In this document: positions 50,770 through 63,200 of the stretch, piece by piece
How positions within the stretch are numbered: the first letter of the stretch is position 1
Layout: each line of letters opens with the position of its first letter
Source of the DNA: Sarcocystis neurona
Taxonomy: Eukaryota > Apicomplexa > Conoidasida > Eucoccidiorida > Sarcocystidae
Direction: 5' to 3'
Assembly: GCA_000727475.1 (NCBI GenBank)
Contig: KL647294.1
Coordinates: 1,716,539 to 1,780,538, forward strand
DNA length: 64,000 bases
The notes under the pieces: model-generated
Told to the model about the DNA's origin: nothing
Database searches by the model: none
The model's input: the letters and a program-made list of their open reading frames with translations, nothing else
Position numbers and translations under genes: made by a program

Positions 50770-52511
50770 GATGTGCCGGGAAGGTAGTTCTATTCGCCGA
50801 ATACGAAGCAACGGCTGCACTCCGAGACGCCAGTAAGGACGCGCGCCTGCGCCCACGTCACAACAAGGCAGTATGGGGGACGTGGCGCGAAGACAAGCAC
50901 GAATGGAAAAAGAACACACGTATATACACGGCAAACAGTTCTATTAACGGGAAAGTAAAGAACACTCTTCCTGAAGACGCGCGCACACGCCTGGGCGTAT
51001 AGAGTTGAGGTGCCCTCACCACCGGCATCCACCCTTGCAGCGGTATGGGAGGTAGGAGGACAAGACTTCTAGCAACGTTAGGACGAGGAGAGAGCAATCA
51101 AAATAGAAGGCAACTGACGAAACCGACTGCTGTGGCCGCCACCTAGGTGACTTTATGGGAAAGTGGGGTAGAGGTGGCGATGGAAGCTGAATCAGCTCGA
51201 CCAGTAACGAGGTGATACCGACCCCTTGTGAGCGAGTGCAGCAGTCGCCAGTTGGCAGCGTCCACACCTGTACCGCCTGTCAGCACGGCGCGGCTAACAA
51301 AGCAGATTTCTCCATGTGTTCGAGTAGCATATGCGCACGCTACGATTTTAAGGAAACAGGTGAAACACGGATGCATTGGTAGTTGCAAGTGCCCGACGGA
51401 CTCATGATACTATAGCCGGTGGTGCAGCAGGCGCAACCGGTACGACGACCGGTGTGACGGTTTGGACCGGTATTACAGGATGGTACGGATCTCATTAAAA
51501 TGAGTCCACTGTATTTTAGGACAACCTTTGGAGGTTAGCGTCATGATGTGCGGCCGCGCACATAGATCAGCGGTTTTGTCACTTGATGCAGTTTTTGTCC
51601 AGCGTCGCCCAGTACGAGGGTACCACGCCTTTGGCGCCTGCGCTGCTCACAGTGAGCGAGTGTGACGCGACTGTGGAGCTAGGACAACTTTACACTGACA
51701 CTTTGGCCACATATTACCTCTTCTAATCATAGACCATTCAGTACTTCTTTGCGGCATAGTATTAGGATAAACGCTGGAGAAGGTCACTTTTGCTGAGCGT
51801 TGAGCTGCGTGTCCGGTGTGGCAGGATGAACACATGCAAACATGCGTGTGTCTGCCGGTGTGGATATGTATGTATACACCTATGTATACAGATATTTGGA
51901 AAATACGTGGAAGGAGCCCCACTTGCAAGGACTGAGACGAAAGTAGTGGAGCTATGGATGTCTGCTACTTCGCGAGAGTACCACTTCGCTGGGGAGACAA
52001 GCTGCTTATCAAAGCGGTCAAGTCCATGCCCAGTTGTGCACGCTATGGCACGTCCGCAGTTTTCCGTTTGCGGTATATCCAACGTAGTATGCCCACGACG
52101 TTACATGTGGTCCACCGACGCTAGCACCTACCACGTTCACTTCGTGTGAGCACATGTTTCCGTCAGAATGCAGCCACCGGTCCCTGTATTTCAGGAATTT
52201 CAACATGGAAGTTTTGGTCTTACGTTGTCGTCACCTTCAGCGGCAGTGAAAAGGATAGCACTTTTGTCCTCCAAATGCAGGAGTACATGAGTGTTCGCGC
52301 GACTGCACCTTGTCCCTACTTAGTTCTTCACGAGCACCCCACTATCGTGAGTTCGCCAAACCTGCTGGAATTTGGCGGTATATGGATAGCGAGGGGGAGG
52401 AGAATGCAGCTTGCTATGCCCGCGCGGAACGCCAAAATTCTGACAGAGTTCTCAAACAGGGGACGCGGATCCCATAGGTAACAACGGCCCTTTCCCGCGC
52501 AAACCCTTCAG
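50770..52511. other. Protease upstream region, no resolved gene
   Basis: This is the 5' side of the minus-strand protease and should hold its promoter, but no motif can be assigned. Minus frames at 51016-51388 (WRPQQSVSSVAFYFD) and a plus frame at 52156-52480 look partly protein-like without firm splice support. ACCGGT occurs three times at 51436-51471 inside a short Gly/Thr-rich open stretch. Confidence 0.35.
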
Positions 52512-52670
52512 CAGTTCAAGGAGAATCGAGACAGAATCGGCACGGCAGACGGACAGTCGAATGCATCACTAGCGTTTCGCACACTGAGTACGAAAGCCAT
52601 CACGAGTCGCCGTCGTTGTGATCTCCACGAGCGTGCTAGCGCGACGATAGACATGACACCTAAAGGATTG
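52512..52670 (+). CDS. Internal exon of an unidentified plus-strand gene
   Basis: A 53-codon exon, phase 0 at both ends, lies between a pyrimidine-rich acceptor (AAACCCTTCAG) and a consensus GTAAGT donor. It has no ATG near its start. The peptide runs QFKENRDRIGTADGQS and later RRRCDLHERASATIDM. Its balanced composition and lack of repeats suggest real coding. I could not attach it with confidence to an upstream or downstream exon and recognise no domain. The frame upstream is closed at 52479-52481, so the exon cannot simply extend. Confidence 0.4.
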
Positions 52671-52930
52671 GTAAGTTTCAGACGCTGTGCTCGTAACCTG
52701 GTAGTCGTGGACTTTTCTGTGTCTCTGGAGCCTGACACTGACACATCAGCGTAGTGTGTAGCCATCCTCTCCAACCTATTGACACTCCCCTTACCCCGTG
52801 GTACACCACTTGGAATTTCGGTATGCGTAGCTGCCCAGAAGGGCACACAACCCTGCACAACACCTCGAGACACCGATATGGCTCGCAAACAGCCGAGGCG
52901 CAGTTAAAGCCCTGTAAGGATTCGAAGATG

Positions 52931-53176
52931 CCTCAGCGTTATTTGGCAAGGAGTACAGAGGAGGAGTTCGTAGTACTACGTGCGTCGTTCTGACAGGAGG
53001 TACTCATTCAATCGTGCCTCAGAATTGTCTGACAAGGGTAACGGACGGAGAGTTTGTAGTACTACAAGCACTGTTGTGATAGGGTGTACTCATTCGATCG
53101 TGCCTCAGAATTATCTGGCAAGGAGTACGGAGGAAGAGTTCGTCGTACTACGTTCGTTGTTTTGATAAGGATGTAT
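52931..53176. repeat. 86-bp tandem repeat, three copies
   Basis: Copies begin with CCTCAG at 52931, 53017 and 53103, exactly 86 bases apart, and are about 80% alike by eye. The period is not a multiple of three, so the array is unlikely to be a coding repeat. Each unit carries the motif GTAGTACTAC or a close variant. Confidence 0.9.
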
Positions 53177-54016
53177 GCACTGTGGGGCTCAAAAATATGT
53201 GTAGGCTCATCTTGTATGAGCGCGCATGCAGATCGCACTTTTGTGCGGAATCCTGCTCGGAAATATCCAAATATGTAGCTGCTTGTCTCACATACTCTTA
53301 TGTAGTGGGGTACTCGTCAAACGCAGCTTCTGTGTACGCTTTTGCACGTTGGTGACGTCCCCGAAGTCCGCGGTGAGTTTGCAGCATGCGAATTCAAACG
53401 AAATTTCAAACACAAAGTACATAAGAATCTGCCGCCGCAGATCGACTGACCTTGTGAATCGGCGCCTCCCTGCAAGAAGCTCGACAGTTCCAGAACCTAC
53501 TTCCTCTCCTGAGGTGAAGATGAGAGAGTGCGCGGAAAAAAGTCCAAGTCGTTGTACAAGCAGTGGCACTATTTTTTTGCCACTGTCTTTGTAGGTGTAA
53601 CGTCAGCTGAGAGAGGGAGGGTGGAAACAGAGGGTGCAGAAGCGACCATTGAGTAGCGGCAGAATCGAGGGAGAGTTTCAACAGTAGGCAAATGTCCACG
53701 TACACTCGCCAGTACTTTGTGAAGTGTTGAACGGCTAAATTACATGGGAGGCGGCACCGTGTACGCCGGCGAGCGCAGAATATGCGAGATCGAGATAGGG
53801 ATGTGGAACGATCCCGGCAACAGCATAGCGGACCTGGGCACGTGGAGCGACACGAGGAACCGGCAAATGATTCTGACCTTCACGACAAGGTCGAGGGCAC
53901 GAACGTGATGATGGAGCACTGGCGAAGCCTTAAAGCGGACGTAGACGTGTGCAGCCACGGAATTGCGATAGTGTGGAGCGTAGAGACGACCTCCCCCTGC
54001 CTTTAAGAAGCCAACA
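53177..54016. other. Open frames on both strands, no resolved gene
   Basis: A minus frame at 53288-53569 (SGEEVGSGTVELLAGRR) and a plus frame at 53782-54006 (HDKVEGTNVMMEHWRSL) both look partly protein-like. They cannot be joined to anything, and I recognise no motif. Confidence 0.3.
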
Positions 54017-54758
54017 ATGCCTCAGAGAGGACAACGAGCCTACGAAGGTGTATTATCCTTACTGCACAGTGTCCGTTTGAATCACGAGGATTGGACGAAT
54101 CCTGTTGATTTGTCTCCAGAGTCCCTTGTTGAACAGGTCACTACTCAAAACACTGGGGGTCTTTCGACAAAATGAGACCGAGGTGCCACATACTTTTTGC
54201 AACAGATGTCGCACATGTCCACCTGATGATCTGCGAAGGAGAAATGTAACTGGAATCCATCCTCGGGGCGTTAGAGGGATATCGCCGCTGTTTCTGCCGC
54301 TGACTTCGTACTCTGAATGGAGTACATGGCAGAGGTTTACACCAACGTCACCGCACGGCGGGCAAATGTACGTGTAAGCACACGCGCCAGCGAATGTACA
54401 GATACGTTCACGCCGGTGTGCATCTGTGCTTATTCTGGCGGATGCACAAGGAGAAGTTCATGTGTACAGAGTGCACGATGATTCGTTACCGTGCCTAGTG
54501 ACCTCCCAAGGGAGCTGCCCACACTTTACAAGTGCGGACAAAGTTCCCCTGTACGTATCTTTTTGTACATGGTACACATATAAAACTATGCATATACAGA
54601 CAGCCTGGTAAATATCCAAGCAAAAGTATCCTTATCCCTGGTGGTTCCGGCATGTATTCCTCGAACTTTGCTACGGGAGAGAGCGCTCACGGCTGTGCAG
54701 AGTGAGCGCAGTCAATCAGCTTGGTTGTTTGACGACATTTCTATTCGCACCTTCGCAG
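54017..54758 (+). CDS. Candidate plus-strand gene pieces, perhaps WD-repeat-like
   Basis: The ATG at 54017 (context AACAATG) opens a frame MPQRGQRAYEGVLSLLHSVR that continues through NHEDWTNPVDLSPESL to a possible GT donor after 54136. A second piece around 54426-54510 reads VLILADAQGEVHVYRVHDDS, a pattern seen in beta-propeller blades. A third ends at 54758 before GTAAGG and contains SQSAWLFDDISIRTFA. Joins between them were not settled. One blade-like segment is too little to name the protein. It may belong with the exon at 52512-52670. Confidence 0.25.
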
Positions 54759-57700
54759 GTAAGGTTCAGATCTGTACCACCAGCTGGCTCCAGATGAAAA
54801 AGCACAATTCCACCGGTGTCAGCCTGCGGTAAATATATATTTCCACTTATTCGACGTACACATATGTATGTGCATGTGTATTGTGTGTCAAGGTCAGAGC
54901 CGGCGACGGACTTAATGTCTTGGAAAGACATCTCTTTGGTAGTTGACTCCACGGGCAGCTACCGGCTTTAAAAGGCCGTTTCTAAGACCGTGTGCTCTCG
55001 GTTGCTCGCACGCACATCAGCGGCAGTCTTCCTGACGCTTCACAACCGCTTATCAAGAAAAGGGTGCATTTCCTCCGTCGACTAACATTGCAGTGCAGTA
55101 CATATACACGTCCGTGTATGCATATGCAAGGGTGTTTACGAGGAAGAGCCTCGCACGCGTGAGCGACCGCTGACACGTTCACACGGTAGTTTACTTCGGT
55201 GCGGGAAGTTGTTTCCTGTACCTCTAATAATTCAGTTGTCAGGGTCGTTTTCCAGAGCATCTTACGAAACTCTCTGGATCACCTGGTACTGGGACACACT
55301 ATAAACTCTCGAAGCTCCGTCTTCCAGCACGCCTGCGTACACCCACACAACAGACATTGTTATGGAGCATTATGTATGCCCACAAGGTGCTGCGGTGTTC
55401 CATCGATTTTTACAGCTTCCACTACTACACTGTGCCGTCGCGACAAGGAGAGTATCGAACCTTAGTCGCTTGAACGCCGGGTATTCCTCGTCCCTGAGAC
55501 ACCAGGGACGGCCAAAAACATACGTGCTGCACCTTTATAGAGTATACGGTGGGCAGGTGACCCGCCCATCCAGATGTGTGCAACCAGTAGCGCAAGTCCG
55601 CTCTCCGTCAGTTAACGACGAGCCATCGCAGAGGACTCCAGAAGGAGGGACGGCCAAAAGACAAGTACGGAAAAGTATCACCATCCAACGCTGTTGCACG
55701 TGTGGTAGCAGCACCGGCTAGAAGGCCCCGTGACAGGGCCAGTGGCAGCGTATGCTGCGCCGCCTCCCAGCTTTAGCAATCGCCTGCAAGTGGTCGCAAT
55801 GGCCGTTGCCATTGCACCGCCAGCAACACCAGCGTCCAAGGCTGTCTGTCGCACTGCCACCGGGTAACACTGCCAGTGGTAGCCGCGGCCACTTCCTCAC
55901 GAGCTGCAGCACCGGCGGGAGCGAAGTCACAGGAGGTGATACCACTGGGCAGTAGAGTTGAGTTCTGCTGCCCGTCGTGTACGTCGGAGCACCGTAACAT
56001 GTTTCCTACCTGAGAAAAATTCATTACGGTCTCCAACGCGTACTTGTACGCGTTCGGCTTATATGCTATTCACTGCACCGCGCAGGACACCAGAGATCCT
56101 CCCATGCATTCGATATACCTGCACAGGCAAGTATATATGTACACATACGTGGAAGGAACGTGTGCTACATCGAAATCTACATGACAACTGAGGGCGTAAA
56201 TTCTTCCGTGGTCTGGATAATAAGGCAAATAACATGTCCGCAGTGACATGGAGAGTACGAGGCGTTACCCAGGAAGCCCTTGCCTCAAAAAAGCGTCCTG
56301 AACAGACGCCCGCGCACAGGGACCATACCCATATAAGAGAATACGAATGGGGATGTCCCCTTGAGCTGAAACAATCTTTCCCCTTTAACAATCCTCTGTC
56401 CGATATTCAACTCAAAGATACATTTCAGATACACACAGCAGCCACCCGTCATCGTATCCCTTCACGGCCACAAGCCATACAATAGACAAGACGATCTACG
56501 ACTGCTTGCACCTGGTCAGGCGCACGCTAAACGCCTTTAACGTCATAAGATGCAGTTCTGCGGACTACATGCGATAGGTAATCCTGCGTATCTGTTAAGT
56601 ATGCGCGACGACATATTGCTCCTCTTCGTTCGTGTGCCTTCTCCGTGCCGCTCAGCGTCACAGCAGTACACCCACTCTAACCGGGTACGCGTGTGTAAGC
56701 TTTTACACATATATATATATATATAAATATGTGTTAGTGTTTGATGGTACGTGTGTGTGAGTGAGTATGTGATAATGTGTGCCCCTGCACGAGGGTTTTC
56801 CGTAGATAACACAAGCACTTCTTGTGGTGTGCCATCCTATTGTGAGAGACACTGTCGAGTCCGCGATCAACAAATTGTTTGTTTGCCCATCCGTCCCTCT
56901 CATCACCACAAAGACCTGCGTGCAATTCGCTTTGGTTTCACTAAACACTGTCACTTCCATGATCAACAAATTGTTTTTTTGTCCATCCGTCTCTCCCATT
57001 ACCACAAAGACCTGCGTGCAATTCGCTTTGGTTTCACTAGACGCTCTCACTTCCATGACCAACAAATTGTTTTTTTGTCCATCCGTCTCTCCCATTACCA
57101 CAAAGACCTGCGTCCAATTCGCTTTGGTTCTGCTCCGTTTAGCGTGCCCTCCGTTTATTCGGTGGCCGTGGTCCGTGCAACCTGACACCGAAGGAAGCAG
57201 TTGGTCCCATATTCTCCCGTCTTGTACACTCTCCATTTGCTACCAAAGGGCTGCGCATGCGTCCAGCGTTCTTCAAACCGCTGATCTGCTGCGAAATTGG
57301 CGACGAGCGCCGCCGCGTGCTCTGGCGTTCAAGCAGACACAGCGACAAGCGAAACCGTTTTCGCAAAGCAGCTGCCTCCGCACCTTCTGCTGTCGAAACC
57401 TCTGGCGTTTACAGCATTACCTATCAACGCGGTCACCGGACTTCCTAGTTGCTTACGTATAGAAGGGGGCATTTCTGCGACAATATCTCTGCTTTTTGAC
57501 TAATCTGATCGGATCTGATCTGAGCGGTTGTTGCAGCTGTGGCTTCCCTATCACTGAATTCCCTCACTGTGACGCACGCTGCTAAAATATTTATTGCTGT
57601 CGTAGGTCGCAGCCGGAACTCTGTGTACTGCTGTTGTTCCGGGGAGCATCTTACTTTACTACTACTGCATATGTTGCTTGTCTTCTTCAGCGTTGACAAG

Positions 57701-57970
57701 TGCACCACCGGCTCCTAAGCTTCAACTGTTGTCCTATGATGTATGCGAGACGCGACCTGAACGGAACAGCCCTGTCTCCCTGCACGTATTAACCTGCAAG
57801 TGGAACAGATTAGCCCGTACCATGCTGGCTGAGTACAGGCGCACTCCTATTTTGTTTTTACTTGAACGCTCTCAGGCGTCAAAAGGGTGTACTTCAGAGG
57901 ATAACTGGAGACAGGAAAAGGAGGCACGCCATTTCCTGCTGTTTCCACAACTGCGTTTCCAACGACCAAA
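54759..57970. other. Interval with tandem repeat and exon-like fragments
   Basis: It contains the 96-bp tandem repeat and a short AT run near 56707. A plus frame from ATG 56234 (EYEWGCPLELKQSFPF) is protein-like. So is another after CTTCTTCAG at 57691 (KLQLLSYDVCETRPERN), which runs into the PEX7 start region in a different frame. Either could be an exon of an upstream plus-strand gene, or the second could be part of the PEX7 5' leader. No domain is recognised. Confidence 0.3.
56868..57137. repeat. 96-bp tandem repeat, three copies
   Basis: Copies begin with CAACAAATTG at 56868, 56964 and 57060, exactly 96 bases apart. The second and third are nearly identical and the first more diverged. 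The period is a multiple of three and long frames stay open on both strands. The minus-strand frame 56703-57236 repeats a 32-residue unit containing CTQVFVVMGETDGQKNNLL. The plus-strand frame 56824-57462 repeats one containing TKTCVQFALVSL. Confidence 0.9.
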
Positions 57971-60283
57971 ATGTGTCGTACCACATCCTCCTCCAGTGCA
58001 GCACCCCCTGCAGTGCTATCACACTCCCAGTCACCGTCTGGAGTCGTGACGGATACGACGGTTCGTGTAGTGGTCGGTCCTGTATTGTGCCAACCGCAAG
58101 CTCTTCACCCACAGACGGTGCTACTGCCCTCTGGTGGACAAGCTTGCCGCTTTTGCCCTTCCAACCCCCATCGCCTCGCGGTGGCTGCGTCTCAGCTGTT
58201 TGGAATTTGCGGAAAGGGACAGTTGCTTGTCGTGGACTTTGGCAACAACACCACACCGCAGCGTGCAGTCGTCCGGACGACAGGACGAACCGCAGATGTA
58301 CCGCACGGTAGGCAAGGCAAATCAGTGCCGTTCCGCTTAGGAGAAACGCAAGCACATTGGGCAAGTGTCCCTTTCGTCGCTTCTGATGTGCAGAACGGGG
58401 CAGCGTTCGCAGCGCTGGAATCAGTAGAGGCCGCAGCAAGAAGGGATGAAGCATTAAGGGACGCAGCCGCAGAAGGGCCCTTACCGAACGTGCGCACGAC
58501 AGCGGTGTTGACTACGAGGGACGCCATACACGACTGCGCGTGGTCATTCAAACAAGCCAACATTCTGGCGGCGGCCTGTGGGGACGGCGCGGTACGCGTG
58601 TGGAACATACCGCTAGAGAGTCCGTTGCAGTTTTACGCTCATGGAAGCTTTGCCTACACAGCGGCAGGGCGAAGCGCCGCAACTCACAGTGCAGGGCTCC
58701 ATGTTGCAGCCGAGATCACTGCGCACCAAGCGGAGGTGTGTACCGTGGATTGGTCTCCTCGGCACCCGCAAGTCTTGCTTTCTGCTTCCTGGGATGCAAC
58801 CGCACGGCTCTGGGATTTACTGCGTCCTTCTCAGCACGTGCTGCGCTGCCTGCGCCATCCACAATGCGTTTATGCTGCGCAGTTCTCCCCGCACCTAGCA
58901 GCGGTAATCGCCTCTGTTAGCGCAGACGGACGCTTACGAATATTTGACTTGCACATGCCTCCGCGCAAAGTAAGCCATCTGCATGGCCTTGTTACACCGG
59001 CAGCCAGTTCTCTTGCAGTGTGAGACGTAGCCGCCGTAGTGGTAGCAGCAGCTCCTCCAGTGCAGGAGCGGCGGAAGCGCTGCACGACTTCGCCGACCTA
59101 TGCACGTGTGCGTCACTTGATAATATCTGTACATGCTGAATGTCACCAGCTACTTTTCTTGAAAGGTGCAGCATGGTGGCTATGGTAGATGCAGCAGTGC
59201 CTCCATTGCTGCAGCAGCGGAACGGCTACCCGAATTGGCTGACGTGTCGTGCGCGTTTTTGGATAAATATTCGCATGTATTGTATGACCAGCACAAGTGC
59301 TACACAACCACCTGGCCGTGCAGCCGCGCTCAGCTCTCCCAGACAGGTGCACATGCAAGTATCAAATTACCGTGGTACAGTGCATGACCAAATAGGACGA
59401 CCAGCAGCAGCGCAAAAAAACTTCGGATACCTACGCTGAAAGTTGAAGTGTTCTTTATTCGGCCTCAGTGGCACCACTTCATGTACCGAAGATCCGAAGA
59501 CTCTACATGTCTTAATGTGACTCATTTTCCTTTCCTGCTCGTATCACCGCATTGCTGATTTGCTGGCAGTGCAACCTTGCGGATGTCTGTCCCTGCATTA
59601 CTACTGCTCCTGCGCTACTTCAGGAAGAGAAACCGGCGCTAGAAAGTGGGTTGCTGCATAACAGTTTACGAGCGCATGCTTGCGAAGTACTTTGTTTGGA
59701 TTGGTCGCACTTCAATTCTTTCCAGATTTTCACGGGTGCAACGGACGGAAGTGTCTCGTCATGGGATATACGGCAGTTCGCCGCAGGTCCCCTACTGAGG
59801 TTGCGTGCGCATTCACTCGCTGTTCGAGCTGTGCGTTGTAGTCCTTTCGATCAAGCGATCGTAGCCACTGCCTCCTACGACACCACTGTTAAAATTCACC
59901 ATCTAGTGACCTCCAATTCAACGCATACGAGGGGGCTCACGTCACCGCTCCGGGAAACGATTGGAGAAGGTACTTCTGAACAGCAAGGAAGCTTCCCTGT
60001 TTCCGCACGTCTGCTTCCAGCGAGTACAGCAGTTTCGCGTCCGCCGAGTAGAGGCGCTTTTCCTTGCAGTTTCGTCCGTCGTACACCGACTGTCTTCGCG
60101 CACCACACGGAGTTCGTCCTTGGTCTTGACTGGTCTCCGTTCTGCCCTCACCTCTTGGCGTCCACATCTTGGGACCGTAAGCTCTGCCTCTGGAATGTCT
60201 CGTACAGGCCGGGACGCCCCATGCCGCGTGCTTGCTCGCAGCAGCCCTTCGCACCACGCCTTCCTGACGTGACCGCAGCGTGA
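57971..60283 (+). CDS. PEX7: Peroxin-7, PTS2 import receptor
   Basis: PEX7 binds N-terminal PTS2 signals in the cytosol and brings the cargo to the peroxisomal docking complex. Exons are 57971-58969 and 59624-60283, joined in phase 0 (donor GTAAGC, acceptor CTACTTCAG), predicting 552 residues. The ATG sits in a good context (CAAAATG). Six WD40 blades can be followed: residues about 58-91 (ACRFCPSNPHRLAVAASQ, GICGKGQLLVVDF), 183-217 (VRVWNI), 248-283 (ITAHQAEVCTVDWS, LWDL), 290-327 (IFDL), about 349-430 as two blades (LRAHACEVLCLDWS, VSSWDI, FSPFD-like CSPFDQAIVATASYDTTVKI) and a last one (HHTEFVLGLDWSP, SWDRKLCLWNV). Order and wording match PEX7 rather than other WD proteins. The usual length is 320-380 residues. 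The excess lies in a polar insert at about 92-182 and another of about 70 residues before the last blade. Confidence 0.93.
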
Positions 60284-63200
60284 GTTTGAGGCTGTTGTCT
60301 TCCCGGGGACGATGACCAAGGACCTTGTTGTCTCTGCAGCCTTGATCTGCACGGGTCGCGATTCTCGGTTCCCACCAATGCTGGCGGATTCTGTGCCGCC
60401 TCCTTGCATCTCAAGATTCGGGACACACAGCAGCAGCTTACCCTTTTGTGTTGCTCGCTGCAGAGGAGCAGGAGCGGGTCGTCACCCGCGCAGCGTCTAT
60501 TCGCGAATGGGGGAGTGATGTTGCGGCTGATCTCGATGGTCCGTTGTGGGTCGATGGCCGGACTTCCACACGTATCTGTGCATATAAATATATGCAGGAC
60601 TAGTTACTCTCCATGTACGAGGTGTTGTCGCTACAAGTGTGTCTCGCCTGTACATCGTTTCTGTGCAATGTGTGCCTTAACAGGTCTTACTACAATGCAG
60701 ATGCATATGCTTTGGGGCTCATAACCCCAGTGGAGTGTCGTCTCCCCTGTGAGAGAGAGAGAGGGACAACTGTGGAGCCGCATACGAGTAGAAGCAACAC
60801 GGCAACATCGAAGTCAAGACTCACTTCCTATTAATTTGCGACGAAGGCTGGTCATTGGTTGTCAATCTACAGGCAACAGCGGGTTATATGTCTATCTCCT
60901 ATGGCCGGCGCGCCGCTGTAAGATGACGTCGCCGTCCGTCTGCACTGCCTTGTCAGCTGTCAGCAGAGGGAGGCGATGGATCGCCTTGCGTCGGTGCCGG
61001 GGTTCGCGTAAAAGCCCTACCAACTGTTAAATAATTAGAAAGCACAACTGTGCTTGGGCGGCGTACGGGTAAATGAGGTAGTGAAACAACGGCTAGCAAG
61101 TCCTTCTCGAACACTCCGGGAATCGGTGGCATTGGTAAGTTCCCTGTGGGGTAGGCAGTGTCATATATGCTTCTATTTTACGAAGGCTTCCGTTTCCTTA
61201 ACAATAACGCTTGACGGATATCCCGAACCCCCATTTCTGCACAGGCTACGCTAAACGCAGGCTGCGTGGCCGAAGACCTGTCCGTTGGTGCCTCCTGTAC
61301 GCATGAGTGCCACTGTAGACGAGTGCCACATGCCTGGACGTGCATGTTTCTTCCTAGGCCATGTCGTCCGCATCTAGTGAATCGCGGCGCGCTCAACGCC
61401 GTTTTTTGTTATCACAACGTACACGGTTTACAGGTGAACAGAGAGTGGTTAGAGTTTGTCTCGAACGGAGTGGTCCCCGTGGACGTTTTCAAACGTTCCT
61501 GTTGAACTACTTCGTCACCTAGTGCCCCGCGTTGCTTGTGCGCAGCTGCACGCCACCACGCATATCGGGCAATACCTCCGAGCGTCTCCCACGATGGTGA
61601 CGAGTGAGTACCAAGCATCTGCAGACAATGGTGTCCTTTGTAGATCCGCATCGCGTGCAGCATGGAAGCGGTGGCAGGAAGTATCTGTCAGCGCTACGGA
61701 CACGTTGACGATAATGATCAGCAGCCGCGTTCAGTCGTGTGCCCACCAACTTGTGTGCGGGCGTAGCCGACGCCTCCTGAGGTGTCAGGAGAATCCTACC
61801 AATCATCCGAGTGCACGGCGCTCGACGCCGTTCGTATGTGGTGTGCACACTTTAAAGAAGTCACGTTAAAGCCAGCTTCTCTGACGCAGATGCAGCACCA
61901 GTGCAGTTCTTCCTCCTGATGCCGTCAAAGAGAGACTTTTGACTTGGGCCATCATCATTTTTATTCGAGCTGATGCCAAGGAAGAACGGGTACTGCAGTT
62001 CAGGTTCATGGTGTGGAACCGCAAGACGCCAACCCTGAGCGCGATGGATTCAGTAACGCCGATTCTCGTACATGCCTTTGCGACATTTATCCGTCCTGCG
62101 TACCTCCTCGTCTGAGAGTCCCCTGCTACCAGAAGTCCGATGAAGGTAAATATCCACAGCGTCCAGTTACTGTCGGCGACCGCACCAGCTCGCTGCAGAA
62201 CAGGTGCCGCAGAGTTCTACAATGTGTCACAATCGAACTGGAGCCTAACTCTGACCACACTTAAATGATGGTTGTGAGCGTGAATTTTTCAGTCTCGAAA
62301 CACGAAGTCGTCGTCCTAGTTACGCGATAGAACGCCAGAGGAGATGGTACGAACTGAGGTCATCTTCGTGCACCAAGTCGTAGATTGCGCTTGGGTCGCG
62401 TTCAGCGATTTGCATCCATCCTGGTGAGGGAGCTGCGACGTGTAAGATGGCGCCAAGAACATCTATGTGTCTATTATGTTTGACTTCATAGGGGACATAC
62501 AGACATAGGCAGACAGACAGACGCACCCCGAGCACACCGACAGACCAGTGTGTATGTACATATACATTCCCACCTTCGTACATACGAAGCACACACACGC
62601 CTACGCATATACACACATACACACACACATACGTACACTCATACATGCACAGATACATACACTCATACACACACACACACATACACACATCCACACACAC
62701 GCATATACACACACATACACACACATACACACACATACATGCATACATACGTACATACGTACACACGCACACGCTCACAGAGGGCTCAGTCGTAGTAACT
62801 CCACCGTACACAGTGCGACGATCGGAATGATGAAGCTGCTGTGGTGAAGTCCATCCAGGTGTGTGTTCGTGTTCACGTGTATTTGTATGCAGGAGCCGGA
62901 TGGGAAGACCACGTCTGTTAACAAAGCGCACTGACTGGCGGGCCTGCGCAGTACGTTTTGTCTAGCACAACTTCTGCCTCCAGAAAAGTTGAAGTTCGAC
63001 CCACTTTTTGCTCCTCATCCGCCAGACTTGAGGACGTGCACTCTTGTTTTTGGGGGTCTGTTTACATACAATGTTGACGCTGCAGTGCAGTCGTAGAGGC
63101 ATACACCTCAATGGATTGGAGGTAGACGGGGCATCTATTCATCGAACTAAATTAGCTACCATTCGGGGGAGGTCATGACCATATCTGCATGATCACATGG

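Noticed and set aside
62320..62931. 203-codon minus frame at the CA/TACA tract
   Set aside because: Most of its length is microsatellite, and the ends show no splice or start signals.
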